This document shows positions 31,895 to 43,600 of a stretch of DNA of 64,000 nucleotides, one piece after another. The notes under the pieces are model-generated. The model had not been told where the DNA came from. It did no database searches and saw only the letters and a program-made list of their open reading frames with translations. How positions within the stretch are numbered: the first letter of the stretch is position 1; each line of letters starts with the position of its first letter. This DNA comes from Amphibalanus amphitrite (lineage: Eukaryota; Arthropoda; Thecostraca; Balanomorpha; Balanidae): contig NW_024881503.1 of NCBI RefSeq assembly GCF_019059575.1, positions 744,001-808,000 on the forward strand, given 5' to 3'. A program made the position numbers and the translations under genes.

Positions 31895-33965
31895 CAATGG
31901 GTTTCTTGATGACTCCGACTCTGACTCAGGCTTTCAAAAATCAACTCTGACTTTGATTTCAAATGTCGGCTCTGACCGACTCCGACTCCACAGCCCTAGC
32001 AGGTCTGCGGAGGCAATGGATTTTTGGTGACTCCGACTCCGACTCTGGCTTTCAAAATCGACTCTGACACTGACTCTGGTCAGAACTGTCGACTAGAGGT
32101 CTGCACCGGCCGGCTGCAGCCGCGGCTGGCTGCAGCCCCACGGCTGTGGGCCGGGGCGGCTGCAAATATCTCCAAGAACACGGCTACGGCTGTGGCCACG
32201 GCTGTGAGATTTCAAGTTCAATCTTAAGTACTCAAATATAAAATTTTAAATCCTTAAATCTTACATTCTGATAAGCAGTCTACCCTGTAAAAATCATGCA
32301 AAGGATGCCCAGCAGCATTGAAAGTGGTGAAGCCTTTGAAAACCTGTAATGGCTTTACCATTTGCTGTAGGGGAGTTAGCACTCTGGTACAGAATACTAA
32401 TTATAGGTATCAATTGTTCCTTCATCATCAAGAGCTTGACAGTTTCAGAAAATGCAACATGTTGCATTGTCACATCCCTCTCAAACCAATCTCACCTGGT
32501 CATTAGGAGAGCACCTTACAGCTATTGAAGACGAGTGTTCAATAATTCTTTCAGGTAATAGAAAAAGAAATCACGCCTAGGTAAAGGCAGGTAAAGGCTT
32601 CATAAAATATTATCTAAAATAACTCTTAGATGTATTTCTGGATTTTCGGCAAGTCCAATTACATAATATAAAACTGGCGCTTTATGTTCTAACTGGTATG
32701 TGAGTGACCGCTAACAGAAAATGCTGATCAACGAAGCCAATGGAATTAGATTATAAGTGAGCATGAACCTTACTTACGGTTAATTCACATGATGGTGAAA
32801 ACCCTGAACACGTAATTCACATGACGGTGAAAACCCTGAACACAATATTTCTTACGCGAGCTGTTGACTTTACTAATAAAATGACGTCTTCTTCTGAAAA
32901 TGTAAAAATTTGATACCTATTCTTTGTTTGAGAGCAAGTTTTTAACTGTTTAGCATTATTATTTATTAATTATATTTTTATGGCTGTTTATAGTGACACA
33001 AGACAATTTATTACCACTCCTTTGCTATTGACGTCATTAAAAACTCAAGTTAAATTTTTGATTGAAAGAGGCAATTGTGGCTCGCACGTCCTTGGGGATT
33101 TGAGCGAAGATCATTATTTGGAAAAATCAAAATAGATTAATGTTTTTCTTTCTTGGATGCTCACTAGTCTTTTGATGCCTTGCATATCAAATTAGTTTGA
33201 GACTTGCTCAGAAGGCTGCTTCAAGCCTGGCATATCACACCCCAGAAAATATGCAAAAGAAAGAAGCAAGAGTTTTGACTAGACAATAACTGTTTGACAG
33301 TCCATCAACTTCAGTTTCATTTTCCATACCTAACATTGATAATGAAAAGCATCAGGGTCTGTTGTTCTGTCCCACAACCATGCTTCAGGATTTGGCATTA
33401 GATGTCTACACTGCTAGTGCTTCTATTCTGGTTCGTTGTTTATGTTTTCTGTTGATGTAGGTACCTACCCCCCCTTGCAAGGGCTTGTGTAGGCATGCGT
33501 TGCGCATCAGGCTTCAGGCCTTTGGCCTAAAGCCAGATACACAACCACTTAACCTATGATGCTTCATGAGCTTGAGAATCTGTAGCCCATTGCAATGTGC
33601 TTTTGGCTATATGTTTCAACTAAAAACAACTTATTATATATACTATTTGGTTGCATTTCATTGAAAGTATCCACGGCCGGCTGACGGCTGGCTGCCCACA
33701 GTTTGCCACGGCTGTGGGCGGCTGTGGCTGTGGAGCCACGGCTGCGGGGCGGCTAGGCTGTGGAAAATTGCAGCCGTGCAGAACTCTACTGTCGACTTCA
33801 ACCGACTACAACTCCGACTACGGAACCCTGAAAGGTCTGCGGAGGGGATCGAATTTCGGTGACTGACTCAGACTCCAGCTTTTAAAATCGACTCTGACTC
33901 CGACTCGACGACTCAGGTCAGAACTGTCAACTCCGACCGACGTTATGACTCCGACTCCTGAGCCG
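31895..33965. repeat. GACTCC-rich dispersed repeat, split by a hAT element
   Basis: GACTCCGACTC-type steps occupy 31895-32093 and resume at 33797-33965. Shared blocks (GGTCTGCGGAGG, CTTTCAAAATCGACTCTGAC, GGTCAGAACTGTC) show internal duplication. The two halves join perfectly once the intervening hAT element and one 8-bp copy are set aside. Hexamer periodicity keeps frames open on both strands; I do not regard them as coding. Confidence 0.75.
32094..33788. mobile_element. Non-autonomous hAT-type transposon, 1.7 kb
   Basis: Left end TAGAGGTCTGCACCGGC; right end (reverse complement) TAGAGTTCTGCACGGC. CTGTCGAC is duplicated exactly on both sides (32086-32093 and 33789-33796). An 8-bp duplication with TAGAG-type ends is diagnostic of the hAT superfamily. 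About 130 bp next to each end are packed with CGGCTGTGG/CCACGGC repeats, as expected of subterminal transposase-binding repeats. The interior is AT-rich and holds a 32-bp tandem duplication (32781, 32813) but no transposase ORF. Confidence 0.88.
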
Positions 33966-33969
33966 TACT

Positions 33970-36190
33970 GCCAGCTATCACGCCAGGGAGCTGCAAATCG
34001 TATGTTCCGTGGCAGTTTATGGCATTAAAGTCGACAATGCCGCTGAATCGCACTATAAAACGCCCTTATTGGCTGCAAGAAGCGCGAAAGTTAGCGCATC
34101 ACCACTGGAAAACGTGACAAGATATCGATTAATTGGCCCTGGATTTGGATTAATAACATGTTGATGATCATATTAGCACACATTTACATTATCATCTATC
34201 TCAATGTTGCCCTTCAGGCGGCTCTAAACTATGGCAATTTCCCTATCTTCAACATGTAAATGCCCTCGGGCGTCCTCGTGGTGACGTAGGCATGGGAGTG
34301 CCAGGTTGGTAGGAACTAGACTTCGACGCCCCCTGTGCAGGGCCATAACAAGGCCTTCTTCACTTCAAATGATAACTGCCATTACAAATCCGAGGCAGAA
34401 CTGAATAGCACAATTATTGAAGAAAATTCTAAAAGTGAAAATCACTGCGACGAAAAAGTACTGACGGCAGGAGACGCGATTTCAATAATAGAAATAACAT
34501 ATCACCCAAAGCTACCTATACTGTATTTTGTTTACCTCGGCCGCCGAAAACACGAGTTTTTCCGACTGACTGCATTCGCCGACTCGCGGCCCCAGATGAA
34601 GTAATCAACAAATAATTGGCCAATAGGGATAATAAAAAATGTTTTTTGGAACAATATAAGAAAAAACAGGTAACACAAGATAATTTTGTTATTTATTAAT
34701 GTCAAAAATTCGTCTTAACGACCTTAGATGGGGACTTTTTACTCTATGACGTCATGTGTGTCAACAGTTTTCAAGAGGAAGTATAACAGTGGAATAAACC
34801 TACCTCTATTTGTAACTTGTTCGCCATTTCTGTCGACATTTGACTGCTACCATATCCCAAACTCTGACTGTACCCGGTGTTCTACCGGTGTTCTATATAC
34901 TCTGGATGTTACCATTCCATGGACTGTTTCCCTGTCTCGGGCCCATGGTGGTGGACCCACTCGTCTCGTCCCTACCGCCCCGCGGAAGAACTCTTCATCC
35001 CGCCTCACTGTACCGATTCAGAGTGGCGCTGACGTCTCTTCGAGGTTGTTCTGCTGCTGGGTGAGCTCTTGGAATCCATTTCGCGCAGACCTTATTGTAT
35101 CCGAGGTGTCTAATTATGCCTGAACCTGTTCTGGCAGAACATTTCACATCTTTGCTGGGGTTAATCACGTGGATGCGTCAATTCTGTATCAGCTTGTCGA
35201 CCCAACAGATCGTGTCAGATGTGGCTGCAGTGACAGGTCTCCCAGGCCAAGGCTCGTCTCTCATAGTGATGTGCCCTCGTCTAATGGGTATATACGACTT
35301 TTGAAATAGGATTTTGAACTGAAATTACAGTTCTGTAGCTTGGTAGCTTGAACTGAGACTACCAGATTAGATTTTACGGCCCAACGATCACCCGAGGCCA
35401 AGCCAGGCAAAGATGTTTCATTTCTCGTTCCGACATTATTCTCTTACGCAGGAATTTGTTTCCGTTACGGAAGAATACCGGGAATGCTGCCACCTGTGGC
35501 AGAGGCCAATCAGTATGGAGTTGGTTTGAACTAGGTACTATGATTGGTCAACGCTCAATCAGCTTCCGCTGCAAACACTATATGTATAATTTAGCCCCTG
35601 CCATAGACTGAAATAGTTCTTCGTAAATCAGAATATTTTCAAAATTATTGAAGTAAATTCTCATCTTCTATTGTGATCATTTTAAGCATAAAGAAAATAA
35701 TAAAATTAGCAAAAAAAATTGAAGAAAGTGGTATATTCCCCTTAAACCGCTGTAGGTACCCACCACCAAGCATTTTTGCGGCCATTGAGTCATTATGCTA
35801 TACATCGCAGAGCTTTTAATGAATTTTGGCTGGTGACGTTTCGCCTTACAAATCGTGAACTCAACAGAACGCCGCTTCAGCAATGCTTCCATACCGCCCG
35901 TGGTCAGCCTTAGGAGCAGAAATCCTAAAAATGCTTGCAAACATTTTATAGCAATTTTTTCATAGATTCACCTCACATTTTTCATTTTTCATTCCCGCTT
36001 TAGGTCAGTGAAGTACAGCACATTTTACCTTATTTATTAAATGACTTAGTATAGACACTATCGGCAATGTGACTGTGAAATGTGGTAGCTTCACACAGTT
36101 CTTGGTTTGAGATGCTTTCGGGTTGGCACTTGCTTCTACTGATCAACATATTGGCCTCGTAAAATAGGAGCGTGTGCACCGTTACAAGAG
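33970..36190. other. No gene recognised
   Basis: Frames at 34335-34604, 34728-35123 and 35677-35940 (minus) have no recognised motif, and no convincing exon boundaries were found around them. Confidence 0.4.
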
Positions 36191-36199
36191 AAGACAGTC

Positions 36200-36760
36200 G
36201 GTATCTGATTTGAACGTCTCAGGTCAACCGATGAGCTCTGAGGTCAGGTCAAGTGTTCCTAGGTAGGAGTTCGTTTTTGCGAATGTCACCGAAAAATGGT
36301 CGCAAACCGCGATTTTGGTACCACCGTATTCGCCACCGTGAGGCGCGTCGAACGCTATACTTTTTTGGATGTGGTCAGCTTAGGATGTAAAATAAGATCT
36401 CAGGTCAAAGCCACTCAGGTAAAAAGGTTGGCAGGAAAAGGTCACTCAGCATTTTTTTTTTTTTGCACTCTTTCCTGAGTCTATCGGTGGATTTGCCGAC
36501 TCCCTAGCTCCATTTGATCGGGAGCATGACGAAAAAACTCCGCTGACCTTAGTGACGTCATGTAGGACGTCACCACTATGTTCAATTTACTATTGTTCAA
36601 TGTTATGTGGGGTTACTCTCCCGGAGGAAGGTTCTCTGACAACGTTGCAAAGGGCGTTGCAAAGTTGGCAACACTGCAGACTGCGGAGGTCCACTCAGAA
36701 CGTCCTAGGTGACCTAAAATTCCCTTGAAGTCACAACGTCCGGCTTGAACCATAGCTATG
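36200..36760 (+). mobile_element. AGGTCA-rich repeat family, copy E (partial)
   Basis: Diverged partial copy of the second subfamily. It shares TCAGGTCAACCG, AGGTCAGGTCAAGTG, a GGCGCGTCGAACG block, ATTTGATCGGGA, GTGACGTCAT and AGGGCGTTGCAAAGTTG-like steps with 60080-60750 in the same order. Both ends are missing. Confidence 0.65.
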
Positions 36761-36769
36761 GCCACGCAT

Positions 36770-37640
36770 AGCCTATTAGTGTCCAAACTTCCAGCTCTCT
36801 TCGGGTAGCGCGTTTAGGGCAATACGGAAAGACGTCTGGGGTGAAACTCGCCTCTCATCTCACCCGGGAGATAGTCACTATCCAGCGGCAGCGACCGATC
36901 AGATCAAGATCCCGAGTGACGTATCACTGACATAAGACCCCTTGCTGTCATAAACTTGGCACGTAAAAGTGCCTTCATTTGAACCAATTAATAGTTAAAC
37001 TGTACCTAGGTTGGATTTCTTCCAGCATTCATTTACAAAGGTACGCAAGACAAAAGAACGGTTCATGTTGCACATTGTCAGACATCCACTTGGCTAAGAA
37101 ATGACTTGAGACAATACGAATACCACAAACCTAGAAGAATCCTAGAAGATAGAAATTAGTAAAGATCAATCGAAATATGGTGCATGATGCCTACAAGGAT
37201 GAGAAGCGGAAAATTGACTGCGCCTGCTTACCGCTAGCTCCGTACAGGTATGCGGTACTGCCGCCCTCTACGGATTTCACCAGCCTTGTGGTGTCGCCAC
37301 CTGTATTAGCTCTTGGAAGGTGCGCAGTTGTTGCAGCTGCCGCTTGCAGCAGCACCGTGCTATGCTCCAAGGCCCTATATACCAGATAGGGTCGTCCGGC
37401 GATTCTACCTGATCGTGACGTCATCTGGGGGCAAGTCTTGAAGTCCCGTTTAAGTCCTATGCAAATGGGCGATTTTTGAAGCGCTGTAGAACAAACTCTG
37501 CCTAGGCTAGCACAAAACTAAGTGCATCATCGGAAAGCCGAGACATTTTTCTTCGAATTATCTAAGAAGTGTTTTTCACTAAACCCATTAGTTTTTCCAA
37601 AAATGCGTAAAAAGCCCCCATGCCTCCGCAGCCTCCCTTC
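36770..37640. other. No gene recognised
   Basis: A 70-codon frame at 37177-37389 is not convincing. Nothing else seen. Confidence 0.4.
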
Positions 37641-37654
37641 CGCCGGCCGCCACG

Positions 37655-37740
37655 CCGCCGCGGTATTGTAGTGGTTAGGATGCTTGCGCCGTAATCCAAA
37701 GATCGTGCGTTCGAATCTAGGCGCGGGTCGTACTCAAATC
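37655..37740 (+). mobile_element. tRNA-related SINE-like block
   Basis: TGTAGTGGTTAGGATGC resembles an A box and GCGTTCGAATC a B box, about 45 bp apart, as in a pol III tRNA promoter. The D, anticodon and T stems do not pair well, so this is not a working tRNA gene. A 17-bp direct duplication of TGTGTTTTTCTTGATTA follows at 37757-37793. Most likely the head of an old tRNA-derived SINE. Confidence 0.5.
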
Positions 37741-37887
37741 GAAATTGCAAGCAGAATATGTGTTTTTCTTGATTATGTGTTTTTCTTGATAAATCACTTA
37801 TATTACAGCTAACCGTTCATAAAACTATCGATAACAATTGACTGAAACCCAAAATATAGAATACTTTCTAATAAAACAAATTCAAAT

Positions 37888-37935
37888 ATGGCGGCCGTTG
37901 CGCCAGGCTCCGCCCCCAACTCCGCCCCTTCGTGT
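37888..37935. promoter_or_regulatory. Promoter-like motif cluster
   Basis: AAATATGGCGGCCGTT (YY1/Pho-like ATGGCGGC), two CCGCCCC boxes and GTGACGTCG (CRE-like) fall within 50 bp. There is no identified gene on either side, so this remains a motif cluster only. Confidence 0.25.
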
Positions 37936-38204
37936 GACGTCGTCTGTGAACTTGGACACACAGGGAGATAGGGGACGACATGGGCCTGCTATGCTCTAAC
38001 AAAACAAACCTGAGAAAAAATTCTTTAAATGGCCTTACAGTAAAATAGCAAAATGAAAGATCAGTGAAACAATTATTGACCATTTCGATCACAGGTCATT
38101 ATCAAAATATGCTGGATAGTTATATGAGAGTTTATACGTCGCGCAAAGCTTCGTCTGTGGATTTCTTCTCATCGCATTTCTTTGTCAAATCTACCCTATA
38201 ACTT

Positions 38205-38465
38205 ATGCTAATCCAACCAAAAATTAAATACAGATGTCATGCGAAGAAATGTTCCGACAAAGATTTCCGCGATTATGAAATGACACAAAGATTTGTTCGG
38301 GCACCCGCTTGTCTCACGAAATTCCGCCGTTTCTGGCCTAAATGGTGTCTTGTTCGTAAAAAGATGACTTTCCATCGCCAAAAAGCGTGCCATGCACTGA
38401 ATGTCAAGTTGCTGCTAGATAGGGTAGAACACATCAAAGAAATAGGCCGCAAAAAGGACAGCTAA
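38205..38465 (+). CDS. Unrecognised 86-codon open frame
   Basis: The frame encodes a basic peptide with four Cys and several His residues (CHAKKCSDKDFRDYEMTQRF near its start, KKMTFHRQKACHALN later). The Cys/His content might fit a small zinc-binding fold, but spacing matches no family I know. There is no clear Kozak context, promoter or poly-A signal. It may be a fragment of an old transposon gene or chance. Confidence 0.15.
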   Translation: MLIQPKIKYRCHAKKCSDKDFRDYEMTQRFVRAPACLTKFRRFWPKWCLVRKKMTFHRQKACHALNVKLLLDRVEHIKEIGRKKDS

Positions 38466-38581
38466 ATGTGGAAGGAAATAGGCGCTGGATATTGTAATTT
38501 TGGCGCCGAACTCAGCAATCATCGAATTCTCCGACTAGGCAATCTGGTAGCAGGTCAATCTGGCAATCTGGCTTAATCACT

Positions 38582-38785
38582 ACGTTTCCATGGCACGTCT
38601 AAATCGATTTAACGAAATTTAGCGTGCGTTTTTCTCTGATAATATTCACCTTATGCAAAAAATGAGCATATACCTATATGGCTTTAGCTAGCATCTAATC
38701 CCATATTTACCATCTTAAATGTCTAAATGCTATGATGGAGAAAAACTATTTTGCGAAATCGGCTTAACTTGTGCCATGGAAACGT
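38582..38785. mobile_element. 204-bp MITE with ACGTTTCCATGGCAC ends
   Basis: ACGTTTCCATGGCAC at 38582 is inverted exactly at 38771-38785, and similarity continues inward through AAATCGATTT / AAGCCGATTT. No ORF. The flanking duplication is not clear, so the superfamily is not assigned. Confidence 0.75.
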
Positions 38786-38837
38786 CGTATGTCAGCACTT
38801 TACTGCAAAATTCAGTTAATAGGTCCCAGCAAACTTG

Positions 38838-38891
38838 TCGGTGCTGTACGGCGATTAGGTGCTTTCGGTGCTGTACGGCGATTAGGTGCTT
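38838..38891. repeat. Perfect 27-bp tandem duplication
   Basis: Two identical 27-bp copies starting TCGGTGCTGTACGGCGATTA lie head to tail at 38838 and 38865. Likely a recent replication slip. Confidence 0.9.
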
Positions 38892-39681
38892 AAGTTAAAA
38901 TAACTTTTAACGGATTCTTAACTATACCCCATTTTTTTCTTTTAGGAGAGGGCAATGGCCAAAAAAGGTCGAGCATTGCTTTCGCTAATAAGCTCGAATA
39001 TTGTTTTCCATAAAATATTTCAAGTCCCTGACAGATGACGGCGCATGTCACAACTCCCCGCAACGGACGGACTACGGAGTCACGGAAGCATGGATGGGGG
39101 GGGGGGGCTGATGGCGCTAAATGGGAGGGGCGGAGGTTTAATGAAATCTGCTATTTTAAGAATATCTTTACCATTTTCACTGAAAATCATTACAAGACTA
39201 TGAGAAGTGTATGCTGTAACTTTTCAGAAAAATGGTCATTCATTGTCACTGGAATTGCATTAAGAAAAGCACGTGAAAAACGTACACACTGTTGTATCTA
39301 TTCGCACACGCATACAGGGTCTTTCATAATGAATGCCATTTTTAATAGTCATCTCAGGTGATAAACATTACACATCCATCATCAATGCTCCATTTTAACG
39401 GCAAGTCTCTGGAATTTATGTATTCATGATTGGCGATTCGGCACCCTTAAAGGGACTAGGGTAGGGTGGGGTAATTTGAACATGTGGGGCAATTTGAACA
39501 TAGTGTGAATAACACAAAATTACGGAAAATCCATAAGTGGCATGACAATAAGACCAACGAGAGAAATTATCGTAACTAAAAGGGCTATCATATGAACGGG
39601 GTTTAAAGTTTCAGGGAATGAAGATGTTGACGCACAGTGTAAAAAAAAATCAATTTCACAAGGAAAAACGCCTAACAACCA

Positions 39682-39960
39682 GACTTGTAAACGACTCAAA
39701 TTTTTTTTGAGTCGATTCTTTGTTTGAGTCTGGAAATTTGAATCGATTCATCAAACGACTCATGATGTTAAATTTAATTGATTCGAATCAACTCATGACT
39801 CAAGTTCCTCGATGAAATGATTCGAATCGACTCATGACTCGAGCAACTAGCCAACGGAATGATTCGAATCAACTCATGACTCACACATTTTGATGAATCG
39901 ATTCAAATCAACTCATGACTCACACGACATTTTTATTGAACTTATTTCATTCAACCCATG
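39682..39960. mobile_element. GACTTGTAAACGACTC MITE, incomplete copy
   Basis: Begins GACTTGTAAACGACTCAAA and matches 48313-48480 closely for ~130 bp. It then runs into diverged tandem steps of TGATTCGAATCAACTCATGACTC type. The right inverted end is missing. Confidence 0.7.
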
Positions 39961-40456
39961 ACTCACTATAGGCATTTGTTGATTATTTGACTCAAAGCTA
40001 TGATAAAATGAATATGCCGCATACCACAATTGTATTAAGCAGCATAGTAGCCTTGACCAAAGATTCAAGCAGCTACCTAGTAGGACTAGGTACATAGGTG
40101 CATACCTTACACCTACCTATCTTCAACACTCAACAGTCAACAGTGCAATGTCAGATAAATTTGTTAGTAACTCTGAGAGACAATTATAAGTAAGGACTAA
40201 GGAGTAGCATAGTAACCTATCTCTTATTATTACCTAGAAAGTCTTATTTGAAAATTCAAAAGCACAAGTTCCGAGAGGCATTCATGTTTTTTTTAATCAA
40301 ACTTTTTCTACATGATAATGAGACAAATGTTACTACTTCTTACTCATCAGATAAAATTATTCAAACAGTACAACCTCAAAAATAGGATCAATCCCACCTG
40401 TGAAACATTTCAGCATCAGCAGGGACTCCATGGGGCATGGGCCACGAGGAGGCCAT

Positions 40457-40470
40457 GACCTTGCATGAGT
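40457..40470. repeat. LINE target-site duplication, 3' side
   Basis: GACCTTGCATGAGT is repeated exactly at 47255-47268 and brackets the LINE. Confidence 0.9.
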
Positions 40471-40687
40471 TGTTTGTTTATTGGGGCTTTCGGGCGCGTC
40501 GACTGCAAAGGTCATTTTGCGCCCATAACGTCGCGCTAGTAAAACAAGTGTTTCAAAAGAAGAAACTTTCTAGATATCAAGACTAGAAAGTAAAAGACTT
40601 TATAAAAAAAAGACAGGGTAAAATAAAACAACGCAAGAGCGTCGTAATAGACAACTGACTAGACAAGGAGACTAGAGAGGATTTGGG

Positions 40688-43600
40688 TCAGGTCGAGTAA
40701 ATCGCTTGGAATTTGACTGCACGGATAAAGGAAAAGATGTTGCCAGATAAAACCCAGGGTGACTCGTCACCCAGCAGGCGGCGGACAGTGGTGCCCGGAG
40801 CGATGCGGCCGAGGTAGCGCGTCCGGTCTGGTTCTAAAAGTGGACAAGATAAGAGCACGTGAGCGACGGTAAGAGGCGCGGAACAACCGTTGCAAATGGC
40901 CTGCTCGTCTCCGCGGAGGAGGTGGCCATGCGTGGCATATGTATGGCCGATTCGGAGCCTGCACAAGATCACCTCGTTGGACCGGTTGTCTTGCAAGCAA
41001 GACCTCCATGGCTCCAAAGTCGGCTTCACCTCACGGAGCTTTCCGCCTCCACGTAGGCTCCACTCTGCCTGCCACTCAGAGAGAATGAAAGATCGCACAG
41101 CCGAATAAAGGTCACGCGCCGGCAATGGCAGACGTCGAGTGCAGGAGGCTGCGGCCGCGCGCCTCGCGGCCGCATCTGCCAGCTCGTTGCCGTGTATGCC
41201 GACGTGGCTGGGAATCCAGCAGAACTGAACAAATTTTCCCGATTGTTCCACTGACTGAAGTCGAGCTAAAATGTCTTGAACGATCGGGTCAACTGGATTA
41301 AAACTCCGTAACGCCAAAAGGCTACTTAGGGAGTCCGATAAAATCAAGTAAGAAAGGCCGTCCGACACCTCGATAAAACACAGAGCCTTCTCGATGGCGA
41401 CTAGCTCAGATGAAAACACCGAGGCAAAAGAAGGTAGAGAGAATGAGCGGGTATCGCGACCTGCGATAAAAGCACATCCCACTCCCTCAGGTGTTTTTGA
41501 TCCGTCAGTAAAAACGGTGTTAAAACCATCGTACGAGACGATGTGTTGCAAGGCCCTGACTCGCGCCTCACAAGGCAGCAAGTCATCCTTCTTAACTTCG
41601 GAGAGTGAGAGATCTACTTGAGGTTTTGCGTGTTTCCAAGGCGGAGAGGACGTACCCCAGCTACGTCGTACGACACGTAAACCTATGTTGGCTGCGGAGA
41701 AGAGACCTCTCATGCGCGCTCCAAAGCAGAGCGATTGTCGCGCTCTGTCAAGTCGAGTGTAGTAGGTGGAGAAGACGTACGGATACGTCGGATGCGTCGG
41801 GAACTGACGCAGTTTCAGCGCATAGCGCATCCCAAGCATCTGGCGGCGTAGGGATAGAGGCGGCTCGTGCGCCTCAGCAAGAAGGCTGCTGCTGGGCGAG
41901 GTGCGGAATGCTCCGGTGGCGACACGGATTGCAGCATGATGGACTGCGTCGAGGACCTTTTTGCTGGATTGGCTCGCTGAATCGTACACAAAAGAAGCGT
42001 AATCCAGCTTCGACCGAACTATCGATCGGTACAGAAGAAGGGTCCTGCGGTCCGCACCATAAGATGTGCGAGCAACACATTTTAAAACGTTCAGGGATTT
42101 AAAACACCGTTCCCGAAGCGTTCTAAAATGTTCCTTATACGTCAAGCTACTGTCAAAATAAATCCCAAGAAACTTCGCCACCGGCCGAGTGGGAATCACC
42201 TGTCCGTAGAGCTTGATTCCCAAAGCTAGGTCGTCACAACGTCGGCGGCAAAAGTGCATTGCCACGGTCTTCGCTGTGGAAAAACGAAGACCATTCTTAC
42301 CGCTCCACCTCTCCAAACGTGTTACGGCGAGCTGCAGCTGTCTAGCCGCGTGTCGAGCGCTTGAAGCAGCAAACCAAATGGCAAAATCGTCGACAAAAAG
42401 CGATCTCCCGATGGAAACCGGGAGGTCGTCGACGATGTCATTGATTGCCACCGCGAACAGCGCCACACTGAGCACCCCACCCTGGGGAACTCCGTTCTCC
42501 TGGGTAAAACTGCTCGAGAAATCACTGCCAACTCGGACTTTAAACCGACGACCCGATAAAAAATTCTTGATAAAGAGGCCCATCCGGCCGCGTATGCCGT
42601 ACTTATATACTTTGGAAAGTATGCTGTGTCGTAAGACTGTATCATAGGCCGCCTCAATATCAAAGAACAGTGCTCCAAGGTGCTTCTTTTCAGTAAAACA
42701 GGTGCGTATCTCGGTGTCAAGGGCTAAAATGTGGTCAACAGGGCTGCGGTGCTTTCTAAAACCGCACTGGGCGTTTGTAAAAACACCGTGATGTTCCAGA
42801 AACCAGCTAAAACGCACATTGACCATCTTCTCCATCAGCTTTGAAAGCGATGATGTGAGAGAGATGGGCCGATAATGGAGAGGGTCATGTCCCGACTTGC
42901 CAGCCTTCAAGATAGGAATGATAATGGCTTCCCGCCAGGTCTCAGGGAAGGTGCCAGTCTCCCAAAGCGAATTGAAGGTTGCTAGCAGCGCCTCGAGGGC
43001 AACTGTGGGTAGATGACGGAGCATGTCGTTGTGGACTGCATCCGGACCTTCTGAGACGCTGCGCAACGAGCTGATGGCAGACGTGAGTTCAGCCATAGAG
43101 AAAGGCTCGTTGTACACCAAATTTTCAGCTGTGCTGAAGTCCACGGCGGCTGGTGCAGGTCGTGAGGACGGCTCTCCTCGGCAGCGCTGATAGAGTGCAC
43201 GGCCTATCGTCTCTGCGACGTCTGAAGGGTGAGATATGTCCGTGTTGTTCACTCTTAAAACCGGAAGCGGAACAGAGCTGAACCGGCCTTCAATGCGCTT
43301 CATGCGTGCCCATATTTGCGTCGTAGGAGTAAAACGGTTTAAGGAACTTACGTAAGTGCGCCATGAAACAGCCTTTGCCTCCTTTAAAACGCGTCGGGCA
43401 AAAGCCCGCGCTCTCTTAAAAGCGATGAGGTTCTCAGTAGTACTACTCCGGTCAAACTTTCTAAAAGCGCGCTTCCTGGCACGAATCGCATCTCCGCATT
43501 CCTTGGTCCACCACGGGACCGGAGGACGACGAGGCTGACTCGACGTCTTGGGTATGCACCCGTTTGCGGAGTCAATGAGTAAACATGTAAAATCCTCTGT

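Noticed and set aside
37660-37735. Functional tRNA gene
   Set aside because: A- and B-box-like motifs are present but none of the stems pair properly.
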